Shown here: positions 11,501 to 16,873 of the stretch, piece after piece
Layout of the letters: every line of letters starts with the position of its first letter
How positions within the stretch are numbered: position 1 is the stretch's first letter
Assembly: GCA_012845835.1 (NCBI GenBank)
Contig: JABAKD010000018.1
Location: 2,302,616-2,366,615, forward strand
Reading direction: 5' to 3'
From: Undaria pinnatifida
Lineage: Eukaryota > Sar > Phaeophyceae > Laminariales > Alariaceae
DNA: 64,000 bases
Program-made: the position numbers and the translations under genes
Notes under the pieces: generated by a model
Told to the model about the DNA's origin: nothing
The model's input: the letters and a program-made list of their open reading frames with translations, nothing else
The model's database searches: none

Positions 11501-12193
11501 GCTCCGTCCCGGCGTGGTGGAGATGCGAGGGTCTATGGTCATACGACTACGACCATGCACAAACTGAGTACACCCTCGTGCTACCTTCTCGCTGTGCCTT
11601 CTGACGGTGGTATGGATTCACAGCAAGCGAGGTATGACGTTCTTGCGACGTGAACGGGAGGCAATTATATGGTGGCGTGTTTGTCCATGCTACCCCCCCT
11701 CTTCCCCTGTCATGATATCTTCTCGCTGTTCTTGAGGTTTACCAATAATGACAAGACCCCAACCCCCAGCCACCCTCATGTTTCCTTCCTGTGGTAGTGA
11801 TTTGTAATTTAGCGAAGCATGGCGTTTTTGTCAACGTCAGGGAAAACGCAAGGCAAAGTCGATGAGGCATTCGTGACGCTGCCCTCCCCCCCCCCCCCCT
11901 CCCCCCCCCCCCCCACCCCTTATGTTACCCTTTCGCAGCGCCTAACTCTCTTCCTAACCACGGCAATAATCCCCACCCCCCGCCCCCATATTGACCCCCT
12001 GACGTTTTTATCTTTTGATTGTTTCGACGCTCAGCGAGGCATGACGTTTTTGTCAACGTCAGCGAAGACGGGGGACAACGTCGAGGAGGCGTTCGTGACC
12101 CTTGCGAGGCGTATTCTGCAGGCGGGACAGGAACGACCTTCCGGGGACGCCGCCAAGCCCCACCGACTCCATGTGCGTCAGTCGCCTTTATAG
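1830..12193 (+). CDS. Rab-family small GTPase, 3' part of gene (three exons)
   Basis: The gene is predicted to encode a Rab/Ras-superfamily GTPase that recruits effectors to membranes during vesicle traffic. The join 1830-1949, 8879-9001, 12035-12193 is phase 0 at every junction and gives 133 residues before a stop. Seen directly: switch II/G3 'WDTAGQERY', strand beta-4 '[10 protein letters not shown]', G4 'GNKSD' and G5 'STSAKTG' followed by 'NVEEAF', all in Rab order and spacing. Missing: the N-terminal third (P-loop GxxxxGKS/T, switch I, 'RabF1'), which I could not find in 1-1829, so the 5' exons probably lie outside the window. The C-terminus ends in 'RLHVRQSPL' and has no prenylation cysteines. 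Either this is an atypical Rab, or an intron begins at CAT|gtgcgt (12172/12173) and leads to an unfound last exon. All three exons have decayed neighbours. Family assignment is firm; the Rab subtype is not assigned. Confidence 0.85.
2144..2245 (+). pseudogene. Decayed copy 2 of Rab exon A
   Basis: It matches exon A nearly base for base ('CTTACTATCGCAATGCGAAG', 'GGTCATTGGTCGTTTACGAC'). Small indels break the frame, for example 'ATGATAAGACT' for ATGATGAAGACC, and an added 'GTGTG' after ACGTT. The donor-side sequence 'gtgagtgggt' and the following 'atatcggttc' are also duplicated, so the repeat unit includes intron. The offset from exon A is about 315 bases. Confidence 0.85.
2447..2544 (+). pseudogene. 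Decayed copy 3 of Rab exon A
   Basis: Recognisable as 'GGTACGCGTCGATGGCGAAG' and 'CGCAAGGCGAAGGGGTAG', with an in-frame TAG where the functional exon has TCA, a T-rich substitution of the VYDV part, and the donor GTGAGT changed to GTTGGG. It is about 300 bases beyond copy 2. Confidence 0.85.
2568..2870 (+). mobile_element. tRNA-derived SINE-like element
   Basis: The head 'GTGGCGTATCAGGTTATCC' resembles a pol III A box (consensus TRGCNNAGYNGG). 'GTGAGTTTGAGCCCCC' lies at B-box distance. The body follows with blocks shared by the copies at 817, 44760 and 59262 (reverse). This is a fuller copy than the one at 817, and it lies between two decayed Rab exon A copies. Confidence 0.65.
3046..3139 (+). 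pseudogene. Decayed copy 4 of Rab exon A
   Basis: Contains 'ATGAAGACCTTCTATCGCAA' and 'GGCGAAGGGTCGTTGCTCGT', with single-base deletions that break the frame. It ends 'GCGGCTAGAG' plus 'gtgagtagg', so the donor is kept while the frame is lost. About 600 bases separate it from copy 3, and the SINE at 2568 accounts for much of the extra length. Confidence 0.85.
3195..3290. repeat. Dispersed 'CTCCGTCTCGAAAGGGATG' repeat
   Basis: The block 'GCTCCGTCTCGAAAGGGATG' followed by 'GTGGTCAATTG' and 'CAACAAATGAGTAC' recurs at 20739-20822, and inverted at 27560-27615. In the first two cases it is bordered by poly-C tracts. Confidence 0.6.
3471..3834 (+). mobile_element. MITE family 1 copy carrying a nested 82-bp TTAA mini-element
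   Basis: The inverted ends are 'GTGGTACAGTAGAGGTGC' on the left and 'TACCTTTATCGTATTAATAGCACGCG' on the right. This is the same terminal motif (GTGCTACGATAGAGGT) as about a dozen elements in the window. Internal blocks 'CTGAGGTTTCCTC', 'CTGATTTGGAGAAAAATAAA' and 'GACGATTCTGGGTTAAGGAG' follow in family order. The family sequence GAGCTTAAGACC is split at TTAA by the nested element at 3531-3612. Confidence 0.75.
3531..3612. mobile_element. piggyBac-like 82-bp mini-element with TTAA duplication
   Basis: The element begins 'CCCCTTTCCAACCGGAAACC' and ends 'GGGGGCTCAAAAGGGG'. It is flanked by TTAA at 3527-3530 and 3613-3616. Other copies of the host MITE (for example near 40950) have a single uninterrupted GAGCTTAAGACCTCTCCC, giving a paralogous empty site. 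TTAA targets and CCC-starting ends are typical of piggyBac-type transposition. Confidence 0.8.
4180..4245 (-). repeat. Dispersed 'CAGCTGTGAG...TTTGCAAGCTGCG' repeat
   Basis: It reads 'ACGCAGCTTGCAAAGATGAG' then 'TCGAACTCACGGCTGAC' on this strand. The family occurs in both orientations at about 7985, 9530, 12300, 12735, 19370, 26000, 49325, 50905, 52490, 54195, 54830 and 60850. Its function is unknown; there is no coding potential. Confidence 0.6.
4530..4791 (+). mobile_element. MITE family 1 copy
   Basis: It runs from 'GCCTGCTGCGATAGAGGTAT' to 'CACCGCTATCGTAGCACGCG'. The internal order is that of the family: 'GAACGACGGGGCTCCTTAAC', 'TCGTCGGAAAATACG', 'TTCTCGTTGTGTACCTAGGC', 'CTCCAAATCAG'. 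No nested insertion. Confidence 0.75.
4806..5290 (-). repeat. AAGGCGG satellite array (inverted relative to the 34.6-kb array)
   Basis: Roughly 43-base units of 'ACCGCCTTATAGGGGGAAGC' plus 'CGCCTTATTTATTCC' are repeated about ten times with drift. The array at 34590-35430 contains the reverse complement of the same unit, including the side motif GCGAGAGCAATAT/ATTGCTCTCGC. Confidence 0.85.
5318..5440. repeat. Tandem duplication of about 60 bases
   Basis: The block 'TATGTACTTACAAATATACC' followed by 'TTTGTCTATATGTACGATTT' occurs twice in succession almost unchanged. Confidence 0.8.
5468..5515 (+). pseudogene. Fragment of Rab exon B (middle part)
   Basis: 'CTTCGATGCCAACGCGGACC' and 'CTCGATGCGTTTACGTTGTG' match exon B at about 8892-8935. 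The upstream part is lost. A (TTG)n tract follows directly. Confidence 0.7.
5520..5602. repeat. (TTG)n microsatellite
   Basis: About 26 uninterrupted or nearly uninterrupted TTG units, in the orientation of a copied (AAC)n retroposon tail. Confidence 0.9.
5657..5705 (+). pseudogene. Decayed copy of Rab exon B (5' part)
   Basis: After an acceptor-like 'gttcag', the sequence 'ACGTGGCGTAAGCACTTGGA' plus 'CGCCAGTGACGCC' matches the start of exon B, then diverges into the 'GAATTCGACTTTTTG' member of the TTGCAAGCTGCG repeat. Confidence 0.8.
5990..6110. repeat. CAGCTCAGC / GTGCCGTGCCC compound skewed repeat
   Basis: A CAGC-rich half ('CATCATCAGCTCAGCTCCGC') is followed by 'AGCAGCGCAGCGCCGTGCAG' and a TGCC-rich half. 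The same compound sequence recurs at 18560-18730 and 18848-18965. Confidence 0.65.
6313..6400 (+). pseudogene. Decayed copy of Rab exon B with its intron border
   Basis: 'TTTTTGGTCAATTTTCAG' is close to the acceptor of exon B. It is followed by 'AATTTGCGCAAGCACTTATT', a degraded match to GCTTGGCGTAAGCACTTGGA. The upstream 'CGTCGATCGCTCACATACG' recurs before another acceptor-like site at 7382-7441, so intron sequence was duplicated with the exon. Confidence 0.6.
6517..7182 (+). mobile_element. Unclassified 0.5-0.66-kb dispersed element, copy 1
   Basis: It opens with a three-to-four-unit 57-base tandem repeat ('TTGGCGTTGGTTGGAAACGA', 'CTGTAAAACATTATATGC') at 6524-6705. It continues through 'TGTGCGGGGTGGAG', 'CCACGAGGCAGTTACATAGT', 'TTACGAGCGGTTCTTGGAAG'-like and 'GGTGAAAACCCGACGTGCTC' to 'CATGCACAAACTGAGTA', ending at a poly-C tract. 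Copies lie at 10196-11572 (split) and 33742-34250. It encodes nothing I recognise, and its ends are not obviously inverted. Confidence 0.75.
7243..7312 (+). pseudogene. Decayed copy of Rab exon B
   Basis: After 'attgcag', the sequence 'GCTTGACTTGACGTAAGCCT' plus 'TTGGACGCCACTGAACCTCG' and 'TTCCGTTGTGTCCGGAA' follows exon B through the strand encoding VSVVAGN, with small insertions that break the frame. Confidence 0.8.
7440..7920. other. Intron stretch without recognised content
   Basis: I see no conserved coding motif, tandem array or family repeat between about 7440 and 7920, apart from an acceptor-like 'catttttcag' at its left edge that resembles the exon B border. Confidence 0.4.
8300..8356 (+). 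pseudogene. Decayed copy of Rab exon B
   Basis: 'GACGCTTGGACGCCAACGCG' followed by 'GGCCCTCGATGTGGATTCGT' and 'CATGGCCGTGAACTTG' is exon B with indels. It is followed by a member of the TTGCAAGCTGCG repeat family, as are the copies near 5657 and 9310. Confidence 0.8.
8511..8820 (+). pseudogene. Decayed copy of Rab exon B split by a MITE
   Basis: The left part after 'tttgcag' is 'ACTTGGCGCACGCACTACGT' (to about 8538) and the right part is 'GGCGGCAACGCGGGCCCTCG' (8797-8820). Together they match exon B. The MITE family 2 element at 8539-8796 sits between them, so the exon duplication is older than the insertion. Confidence 0.8.
8539..8796. mobile_element. MITE family 2 copy inside a duplicated Rab exon
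   Basis: The inverted ends are 'GAGCCATCCCACGATGGGAG' and 'CTACCGTGGGATGACTC'. Internal hallmarks are 'CTCACATGAGGAACTGCCCG', 'GACTTGGAAGGCATTCGTTC' and 'GCAGTTCCTCACTTGAGGAG'. Family members have 4-base target duplications (see 50277 and 56946). Confidence 0.85.
8879..9001 (+). CDS. Rab exon B (G4, NKSD)
   Basis: 41 codons in phase 0; acceptor 'attttcag' after a T/C-rich tract, donor 'gtaact'. It begins '[14 protein letters not shown]', passes through '[14 protein letters not shown]' and ends 'GMAYAKE'. GNKSD is the guanine-specificity motif. This is the only fully open copy among at least eight partial or decayed copies between 5.4 and 9.9 kb. Confidence 0.9.
9310..9400 (+). pseudogene. 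Decayed copy of Rab exon B (3' half)
   Basis: 'TCTACTGTGGCCGGGAAATA', 'GTGGAGGAGCGGGAACTTTC' and 'TCCGCAAGAAGGTATGGTCT' correspond to the exon segment from VVAGNKSD to the donor. Frame and NKSD motif are broken. Confidence 0.8.
9405..9490. repeat. Minisatellite 'GGTTTGTACCTTATACCTG'
   Basis: Three to four copies of a roughly 26-base unit, with variants of 'GCGTAGGTTTGTACCTTAT'. Confidence 0.75.
9822..9897 (+). pseudogene. Decayed copy of Rab exon B (3' end)
   Basis: 'GTGGCCGGGGAGCAGGGCGG', 'GAACAGGAGGTTTCATGGCG' and 'TACGCAAAAAGAGGTACTAA' retain the exon's GNK...EEQDV and MAYAKE parts with internal deletions. Confidence 0.75.
10039..10112 (+). pseudogene. Decayed copy of Rab exon C
   Basis: 'ACGAGGCATTACGTTATTGT', 'GAACGTTAGCGAAGACAGAA' and 'GTCGAGGAGGCGTCCGTGAC' match exon C at 12035-12105 with indels that break the frame. 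Confidence 0.8.
10196..11572 (+). mobile_element. Unclassified dispersed element, copy 2, split by a hAT-like element
   Basis: The left part (10196-10391) matches copy 1 from the GGTTGGCGTCGGTTGGCAA region to 'GGGGAATGATCGCATCAC'. The right part (11269-11572) resumes with 'GCTTATGGTAAGTAACCTAC' and ends 'CACAAACTGAGTACACC'. The two halves are continuous in the copies at 6517 and 33742, so the break is an insertion. Confidence 0.85.
10400..11260. mobile_element. Non-autonomous hAT-like transposon, 861 bp, with perfect 8-bp TSD
   Basis: The ends are inverted: 'TAGGGCTGTGAGTTGGCTG' on the left and its complement 'CAGCCAACTCACAGCCCTA' on the right. The duplication CTGGTAGC flanks it exactly at 10392-10399 and 11261-11268. 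An 8-base duplication and a (C/T)AGGG-type terminus are diagnostic of hAT elements. Subterminal 'AGTTAGTTAGTTGCGGC' and a strongly GC-rich inverted stretch (11098-11185, 'CTCCGGCGGCGCC' motifs) are inside. There is no transposase-like reading frame. The intact duplication and near-identical ends suggest a recent insertion. Confidence 0.92.
11813..11884 (+). pseudogene. Open but altered copy of Rab exon C
   Basis: After 'aatttag' it reads in frame as '[20 protein letters not shown]' then 'VTLP', running into poly-C. The G5 alanine of SAK is replaced by glycine and the rest of the C-terminus is absent. No stop interrupts the 24 codons, so it could act as a terminal variant, but the poly-C run-off argues for a relic. 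It lies about 220 bases upstream of exon C. Confidence 0.75.
12035..12193 (+). CDS. Rab exon C (G5, SAK) and stop
   Basis: Phase 0; acceptor 'gacgctcag'. It encodes '[20 protein letters not shown]', then '[11 protein letters not shown]' and a hydrophilic tail to TAG. STSAKTG is the G5 loop. The tail lacks the C-terminal cysteines expected for geranylgeranylation. A plausible donor 'gtgcgt' at 12173 would remove the last six codons and allow another exon. Confidence 0.85.
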   Translation, partial: RGMTFLSTSAKTGDNVEEAFVTLARRILQAGQERPSGDAAKPHRLHVRQSPL

Positions 12194-12299
12194 TACGGGG
12201 GGGGCGGGGGCGGGGGCGGGGGCGGGGGGAGGGTACGGTTTAATGACCCATGCTACGATCGTGGCTAGCACGTTTTTTTTTTTTTCATGTTTCATGAAT

Positions 12300-12475
12300 A
12301 CGTCAGCTGTGAGTTTGATCAATTTTTAACCCCTTTAGAGCTTAGAGCCCCGAAATCCCCCCCCCCCGTACTAATTCCACGTCATTGCCCACTCCCCCCC
12401 CCCCCCCAAACGTTTTCCAGTTGTAAAAGGGTTATGGGTCGATACTCATCTTTGCAAGCTGCGTGGTACTTTTGG
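12300..12475 (+). repeat. Member of 'CAGCTGTGAG...GCAAGCTGCG' family with C-tract insertion
   Basis: 'GTCAGCTGTGAGTTTGATCA' and 'TCGATACTCATCTTTGCAAG' are the two halves of the family. They are separated here by two poly-C tracts and a mini-element-like 'AACCCCTTTAGAG' segment. Confidence 0.55.
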
Positions 12476-12634
12476 GTCGCGCGTTTTTTCACTCTTTCAA
12501 GGTATACGAATCCCCTGGATTTGTTAGAAATGCGATTTCGGCAGGTTTCCTCTTTGTCCATGAGGTGTTCTGGCTTAAGGGGGGCGTAGGAAAGGTGTTT
12601 CGGGGGCTGACCCATGCTACGAGAAGGGTAGCAC

Positions 12635-12800
12635 TTGTTGTTGTTGTTGTTGTTGTTGTTGATGTTGTGGTTGTTGTTGTTGTCGTTGTTGTCGTTGTTG
12701 TTGTTGTTGCTGTTGCTGTTGTTGTTGTTTCGAATACGTCAGCCGTGGCTTCGATCATTTTAAGGGTCGATACTCATCTTTGGAAGCTGCGTGATACACC
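12635..12800. repeat. (TTG)n-rich tract plus dispersed-repeat member
   Basis: Imperfect TTG/GTC/GCT trinucleotides to 12730 are followed by 'GTCAGCCGTGGCTTCGATCA' and 'GGTCGATACTCATCTTTGGA'. The long Val-rich or Thr-rich frames here are by-products of the trinucleotide repeat. Confidence 0.85.
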
Positions 12801-12924
12801 GGCCCCTCGTTTTTACCAACAGGCGTATTATCCTCTGAGTACGTATGGCTCATATGGATGTCAGGGTGTACATCAACAACGATTTTTTTTTTTTTCTTGC
12901 CATTGGGTTTGCTGACTGAAGGGG

Positions 12925-13830
12925 ACAAACTAGTTGGAATTGGTGTGAGTAAATGTGGGATCTGTACGGCATAGATCCTGCCCAACGAATCATACCGATC
13001 GATTTAGGATCTAGGTGATCTTGATTGTGATCTGTTGGACGTGTGACTTTTTTCGAGTCGACCCCTTTAGAATTTTTACCCATACCCGTGTTTTCGGGAG
13101 CACTTTGTTGGAATTGGTGCGGGTAGATAGTGGAATCTGTACGACACAGATCCTGCCCAACGAATCATAGCGATCGATTTAGGATCTAGGTGATCTTGAT
13201 CGTGATCTGTTCGACGCGTGACTTATTTCGAGTCGACCCCTTTAGAATTTTTACCCATACCCGTGTTTTCGGGAGCACTTTGTTGGAATTGGTGCGGGTA
13301 GATAGTGGAATCTGTACGACACAGATCCTGCCCAACGAATCATAGCGATCGATTTAGGATCTAGGTGATCTTGATCGTGATCTGTTCGACGCGTGACTTA
13401 TTTCGAGTTGACCCCTTTACAATTGTTATCCATACCCGTGTTTTGGGGAACACCTTGTTGGAATTGGTTCGGGTAGATAGTGGGATCTGTACGACACAGA
13501 TCCTGCCCAACGAATTATACCGATCGATTTAGGATCTAGAGTATCTAGGTCGTGACCCGCCCGATGTGTGACTTATTTTGGAGTTGAGCCCTTTAGAATT
13601 GTACCCGTATTTTTGGGGAACAACTAGTTGTGATTGGTGTGGGTAGAAGTGGGATCTGTACGACACAGATCCTGCCCAATGAATTATACCTATCGATTTA
13701 GGATCTAGATGATCTAGGTCGTGATCTGTCCGATGTGTGACTTATCTGGAGTTGAGCCCTTTAGAAATGTACCCATACCCGTGTTTTGGGGAACGGCGGT
13801 TTGGGATTTGTGTGGGTTGGAGGGTTACAG
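12925..13830. repeat. Satellite of about 175 bases, five to six units
   Basis: The marker 'TTGGAATTGGTG' falls at about 12934, 13108, 13283, 13458, 13629 and 13801, a spacing of 171-175. Each unit holds 'ATCCTGCCCAACGAATCATA', 'CGATCGATTTAGGATCTAGG', and 'GACCCCTTTAGAATTTTTAC'. Units two and three are almost identical; the outer ones have drifted. Confidence 0.92.
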
Positions 13831-13959
13831 GGCTCGCATTGTTTTTGAAGTAAAAAGCTCATGTGCGTTGGACTGTCAATGCTGTTGTAATAGTACCGTT
13901 GATGTTGTTACGCTCTTGGCGTTTGTGATATTTTGTTCACGTTGGAATACCGTTCCTGG

Positions 13960-14260
13960 CGTCATGCCGTTGCTCGACACTATCTGCTGCCGTGGTGGTT
14001 GTACTGCACTTGTGCTGTTGCACTGCTGGTTGCTCTGCGCGCTCTTGTTTCTTCCCGTTCTCTTTTTGCTCTGCCGCTCGCCTGCTGTGAGGCTTTTGCT
14101 TGATCTCCTGCTGTGCTAGTCTGCTGGATAATGGTGATCTGCTTTGCTCTGCTGTCGTGCTGCTTTTGCCTGGTCTGCTGCTCTGCTTTGCTTGATCTGC
14201 TGCTCTTGCGTGCTCTGCTGAGGTGCTGCTATGCTGCACAGCTGCTCTGCCTGCTCTGAT
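13960..14260. repeat. CTG/CTCTGC-skewed low-complexity region
   Basis: Words GCTGCT, GCTCTGCT and TTGCTTGATCTGCTG dominate. No conserved frame. Confidence 0.6.
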
Positions 14261-14389
14261 TTCTCTGCTCGCTTTACCGTTCTACCTTTTCAACTCCGCT
14301 TGTTCTCAGGGCACTCCACACCCTCAAGGCTCCCAGGACTGCTGCTAACAGCCGACAGCGGCCGATGGATACAAGCGATGGTCTCGGGG

Positions 14390-15120
14390 AGAGGGCTGGG
14401 AGGGGGCGGGCGGAAAAGGGAAGGAAGTAGTCTTTCTTTTTTCGACGATAAAAAAAAGAATTCCGGGGTGTCGGGGGAGGCGGCACTTGGAGGCAGGGGG
14501 GGGGGGCGGAGGGGGGGTATTAGTGGTGGGTTGGGGGGGGGGGTTGGTCCTTCTAACTATTAGGAAAACGGGGGGCGAGGGGCGGAGAGGGTTTGTCCTT
14601 CGTGGGGTCCTTCGAGCTACCAGAAGGGCGCGGGGGTCAGAAGAGGGGCGTTCTTGGCGATGTCCTCCTAGCTAGCAGGAGGAGGCGGGAAGTGGCGGGG
14701 GTGGGGGGGCGGGGGGGAAGCTTTATCCTCCCTTTTTGATTGGCGGCGATTGTTGTTTCGCTTTCTCTTCTTTCTTGAAGGGCGCTTTTTGGGGCGTGTA
14801 TCGGACGAACGCCAGCCGAGGATGACGGCTGGCTATTATAACTCTTTTCGGAAGTGTCACCCATTTTGTGGCCTCGTTTGTATGTTTATTTGTTCTTTTT
14901 GAGGTCGGGAGGGGGGATGGATTAAGGAGGGGGGTGCGGGTGGGGGAGTGTACTTGGGGGGGGTTAGGGGCGGGATTGCTTGCCATGGATGTAGCTCGGC
15001 CCTTAACGATGTTTGGACCTGAACAGAGGCGGTGGAGGCAGTGGAAGCAGTGGGTGGCGATGGGGGTTTTGTTTTTTTTCGAGGCTATTGGTGGGATGGA
15101 GTTGGGTGTTCAATCACCGC
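14390..15120. repeat. G-rich low-complexity region
   Basis: The + strand is very rich in G runs of three to nine bases, with repeated 'GGCGGGGGTGGGGGG'-type words and many potential G-quadruplex sites. Frames through it are Gly/Arg-rich and not credible genes. Confidence 0.7.
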
Positions 15121-15589
15121 CTATCCTAGTCCGGTCGTCCCCCTTTTTTATATGTAAAGGCTTTGGTGCTTGAGCGCGGTCTTCTTTTCCCCCCTCCCCC
15201 ACCCCACTCCGGTGTTCTATTTCTCTTCCGTCATCTCTTGCTTTCGATTTTGGGCGGGGGGCAAGTGTTACCTTCTGTATGTGTGTTGCCCCCCTCGTTC
15301 GCGAACGATTGCGCTCGGTTTCTGTTTTTCGCAGTACCCTCCCCCGCCTAGTCCGACAACCAAATTTCATCAGCCGTCGGCCATCAACCGCCAACCATCG
15401 TTGTTTGCGTGTCTGCTGGGGTGCGTGGTGCGTGCGTGCGAGATATTATAACCCGCGGGCGCTTGTTTTTTAACGGACATCAACAGAAGAAATATTTTGT
15501 TGTTTTATGTTGTTTTTGATCCCCCTCACGGGGAAGAACGTTACCTGGCATTTTACCCTCTGGTACCCTGATACCCTGCTTCATATTTT

Positions 15590-15785
15590 TTAGCTAATAA
15601 AAGAAGACACTTCAGCTGTGGAATCGACACGCGCGGTTCTTCGACCGCGTGTGCCAATTCGAGTCTCAGCTCATGAAGGATCTGTCATAGCAATCGGTGC
15701 CTCCCTGTGTGATACTGGTATCCTATTAATAGTACAAGGGTCAACAAGACGATGTGACAAAGAGACGGTCAGCCTGCTTACCTAT
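15590..15785 (+). repeat. Dispersed repeat with a strong hairpin
   Basis: 'CACTTCAGCTGTGGAATCGA' opens the segment, then 'CACGCGCGGTTCTTCGACCG' folds on itself (CACGCG..CGCGTG), then 'CCAATTCGAGTCTCAGCTC' resembles a B box. Related flanks occur in the repeats at 49325 and 60850. Not assigned to a class. Confidence 0.4.
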
Positions 15786-16019
15786 ATGTCATGATTGACT
15801 ATTGGGTGGAGTCGCCTTTGATGCCGCTCTCTTGGGGAAGAACAGTTGCGACGGCCTGCTGGGTGAGGTGGGACGCGCGCATCCCTGCTTTCTTTGTTCG
15901 CAGACCCGTCATGCTCATGACAAGAATAACCTACGACTGTTTCTGTGGCACGTCGAGAGGTGCTATTTCGTGGGGACGCGGGTATCGCTTGCTACTACAC
16001 TACCACTATGAGGTATTAG

Positions 16020-16077
16020 TCTATTATACTACTACTGCACTGCTACTACTACTACTACTACTACTACTACTGCACTG

Positions 16078-16109
<32 letters not shown>

Positions 16110-16200
16110 GCTACTACCAATACTACTACTACCAATACTACTACTACCAATACTACTACTACCACCACCACCACCAGTGCTACTGCTATTACGACTAGCA
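16020..16200. repeat. (CTA)n / (ACC)n microsatellite
   Basis: CTACTACTA units with GCACTGCTACTA and CCAATACTA variants, ending in CACCACCAC. The Tyr-rich and Val-rich frames here are artefacts. Confidence 0.9.
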
Positions 16201-16224
16201 CTTCCAGTTGTTGTTGTAGCCCTT

Positions 16225-16540
16225 CCCCGCGCGCGAGCCCGCGTTGCATGAGGTGTTGTACATGCATGCGCAGCGCATTCAAACTCCAGACAAGAAGCGC
16301 GGCGTATCCTGGTCGCTGTTCCCGATCCCCGACCTAATAATTATTCTTTCTGGCGGGAACTCCCAAGCACGGACCTAAAGAGCGACAGTACCCCTGGGGA
16401 CACTCGCACATCCAAGGAGCCTACTATGCGGACACGAAGTGCCTAGGCACCTCAGAGCAAGAACAGCACACCAAAAGCACACCAGCCGTGGGGCATAAGC
16501 TGGATACTGGAAAGCTGCTGTGGTTGCTTTCTATTTAGTA
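16225..16540 (+). other. Unrecognised open stretch upstream of the glycosyltransferase
   Basis: Two overlapping open segments without introns are visible. One, from the TGCATGAGGTG near 16245 to the TAA at 16375, includes 'MHAQRIQTPDKKRGVSWSLF'. The other, from about 16338 to the TAG at 16537, includes 'KERQYPWGHSHIQGAYYADT'. Composition is more gene-like than its surroundings, and a +1 shift would join them. I do not recognise the family; a decayed transposase or a frameshifted pseudogene are possible. Confidence 0.3.
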
Positions 16541-16678
16541 CCATAATCTTGTGGTACTTTTTTTTCAAGCACAGCGCTTTTAGAACAATCTTCACGTTCG
16601 AATACGTAGCTCTTGCTGCTGTCCTCCACTTCTGCATTGCCTTGAGGTAGCTTGGGTGCGCCGGCCAAGTGCTTCAAT

Positions 16679-16873
16679 ATGGCGCGGAGGCGGCGTGCGT
16701 CCCCTAAAAAGAGGGTGGGAGGGAGCCGCGTGGCAGTTAAGAAGGGGCTGCGTGTGCTGGTGCCATTCCTAGCCCTAACGTATGCGGTGGTGTTTTGGCG
16801 GAGCGGAGAGAAAGGAGGACGCGCAAGCGGCGCAATAGGTTTCGCTTCGAGCCAAGGTTGTTTCGGAGCACCG
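16679..16873 (+). CDS. GT8 exon 1: start codon and signal anchor
   Basis: 65 codons, donor 'gtgagt', phase 0. The ATG opens 'MARRRRASPKKR', followed by further basic residues, then the hydrophobic 'LRVLVPFLALTYAVVFW' and a Gly/Ser-rich stem. This is the layout of a type II Golgi membrane enzyme. Assignment to this gene rests on phase, strand, distance and topology rather than on direct homology. Confidence 0.7.

Noticed and set aside
12925-13830. CRISPR array
   Set aside because: The unit is ~175 bases, repeated throughout without unique spacers, in a eukaryotic context.
14231-14675. Gly/Arg-rich frames
   Set aside because: Product of the G-rich low-complexity region.
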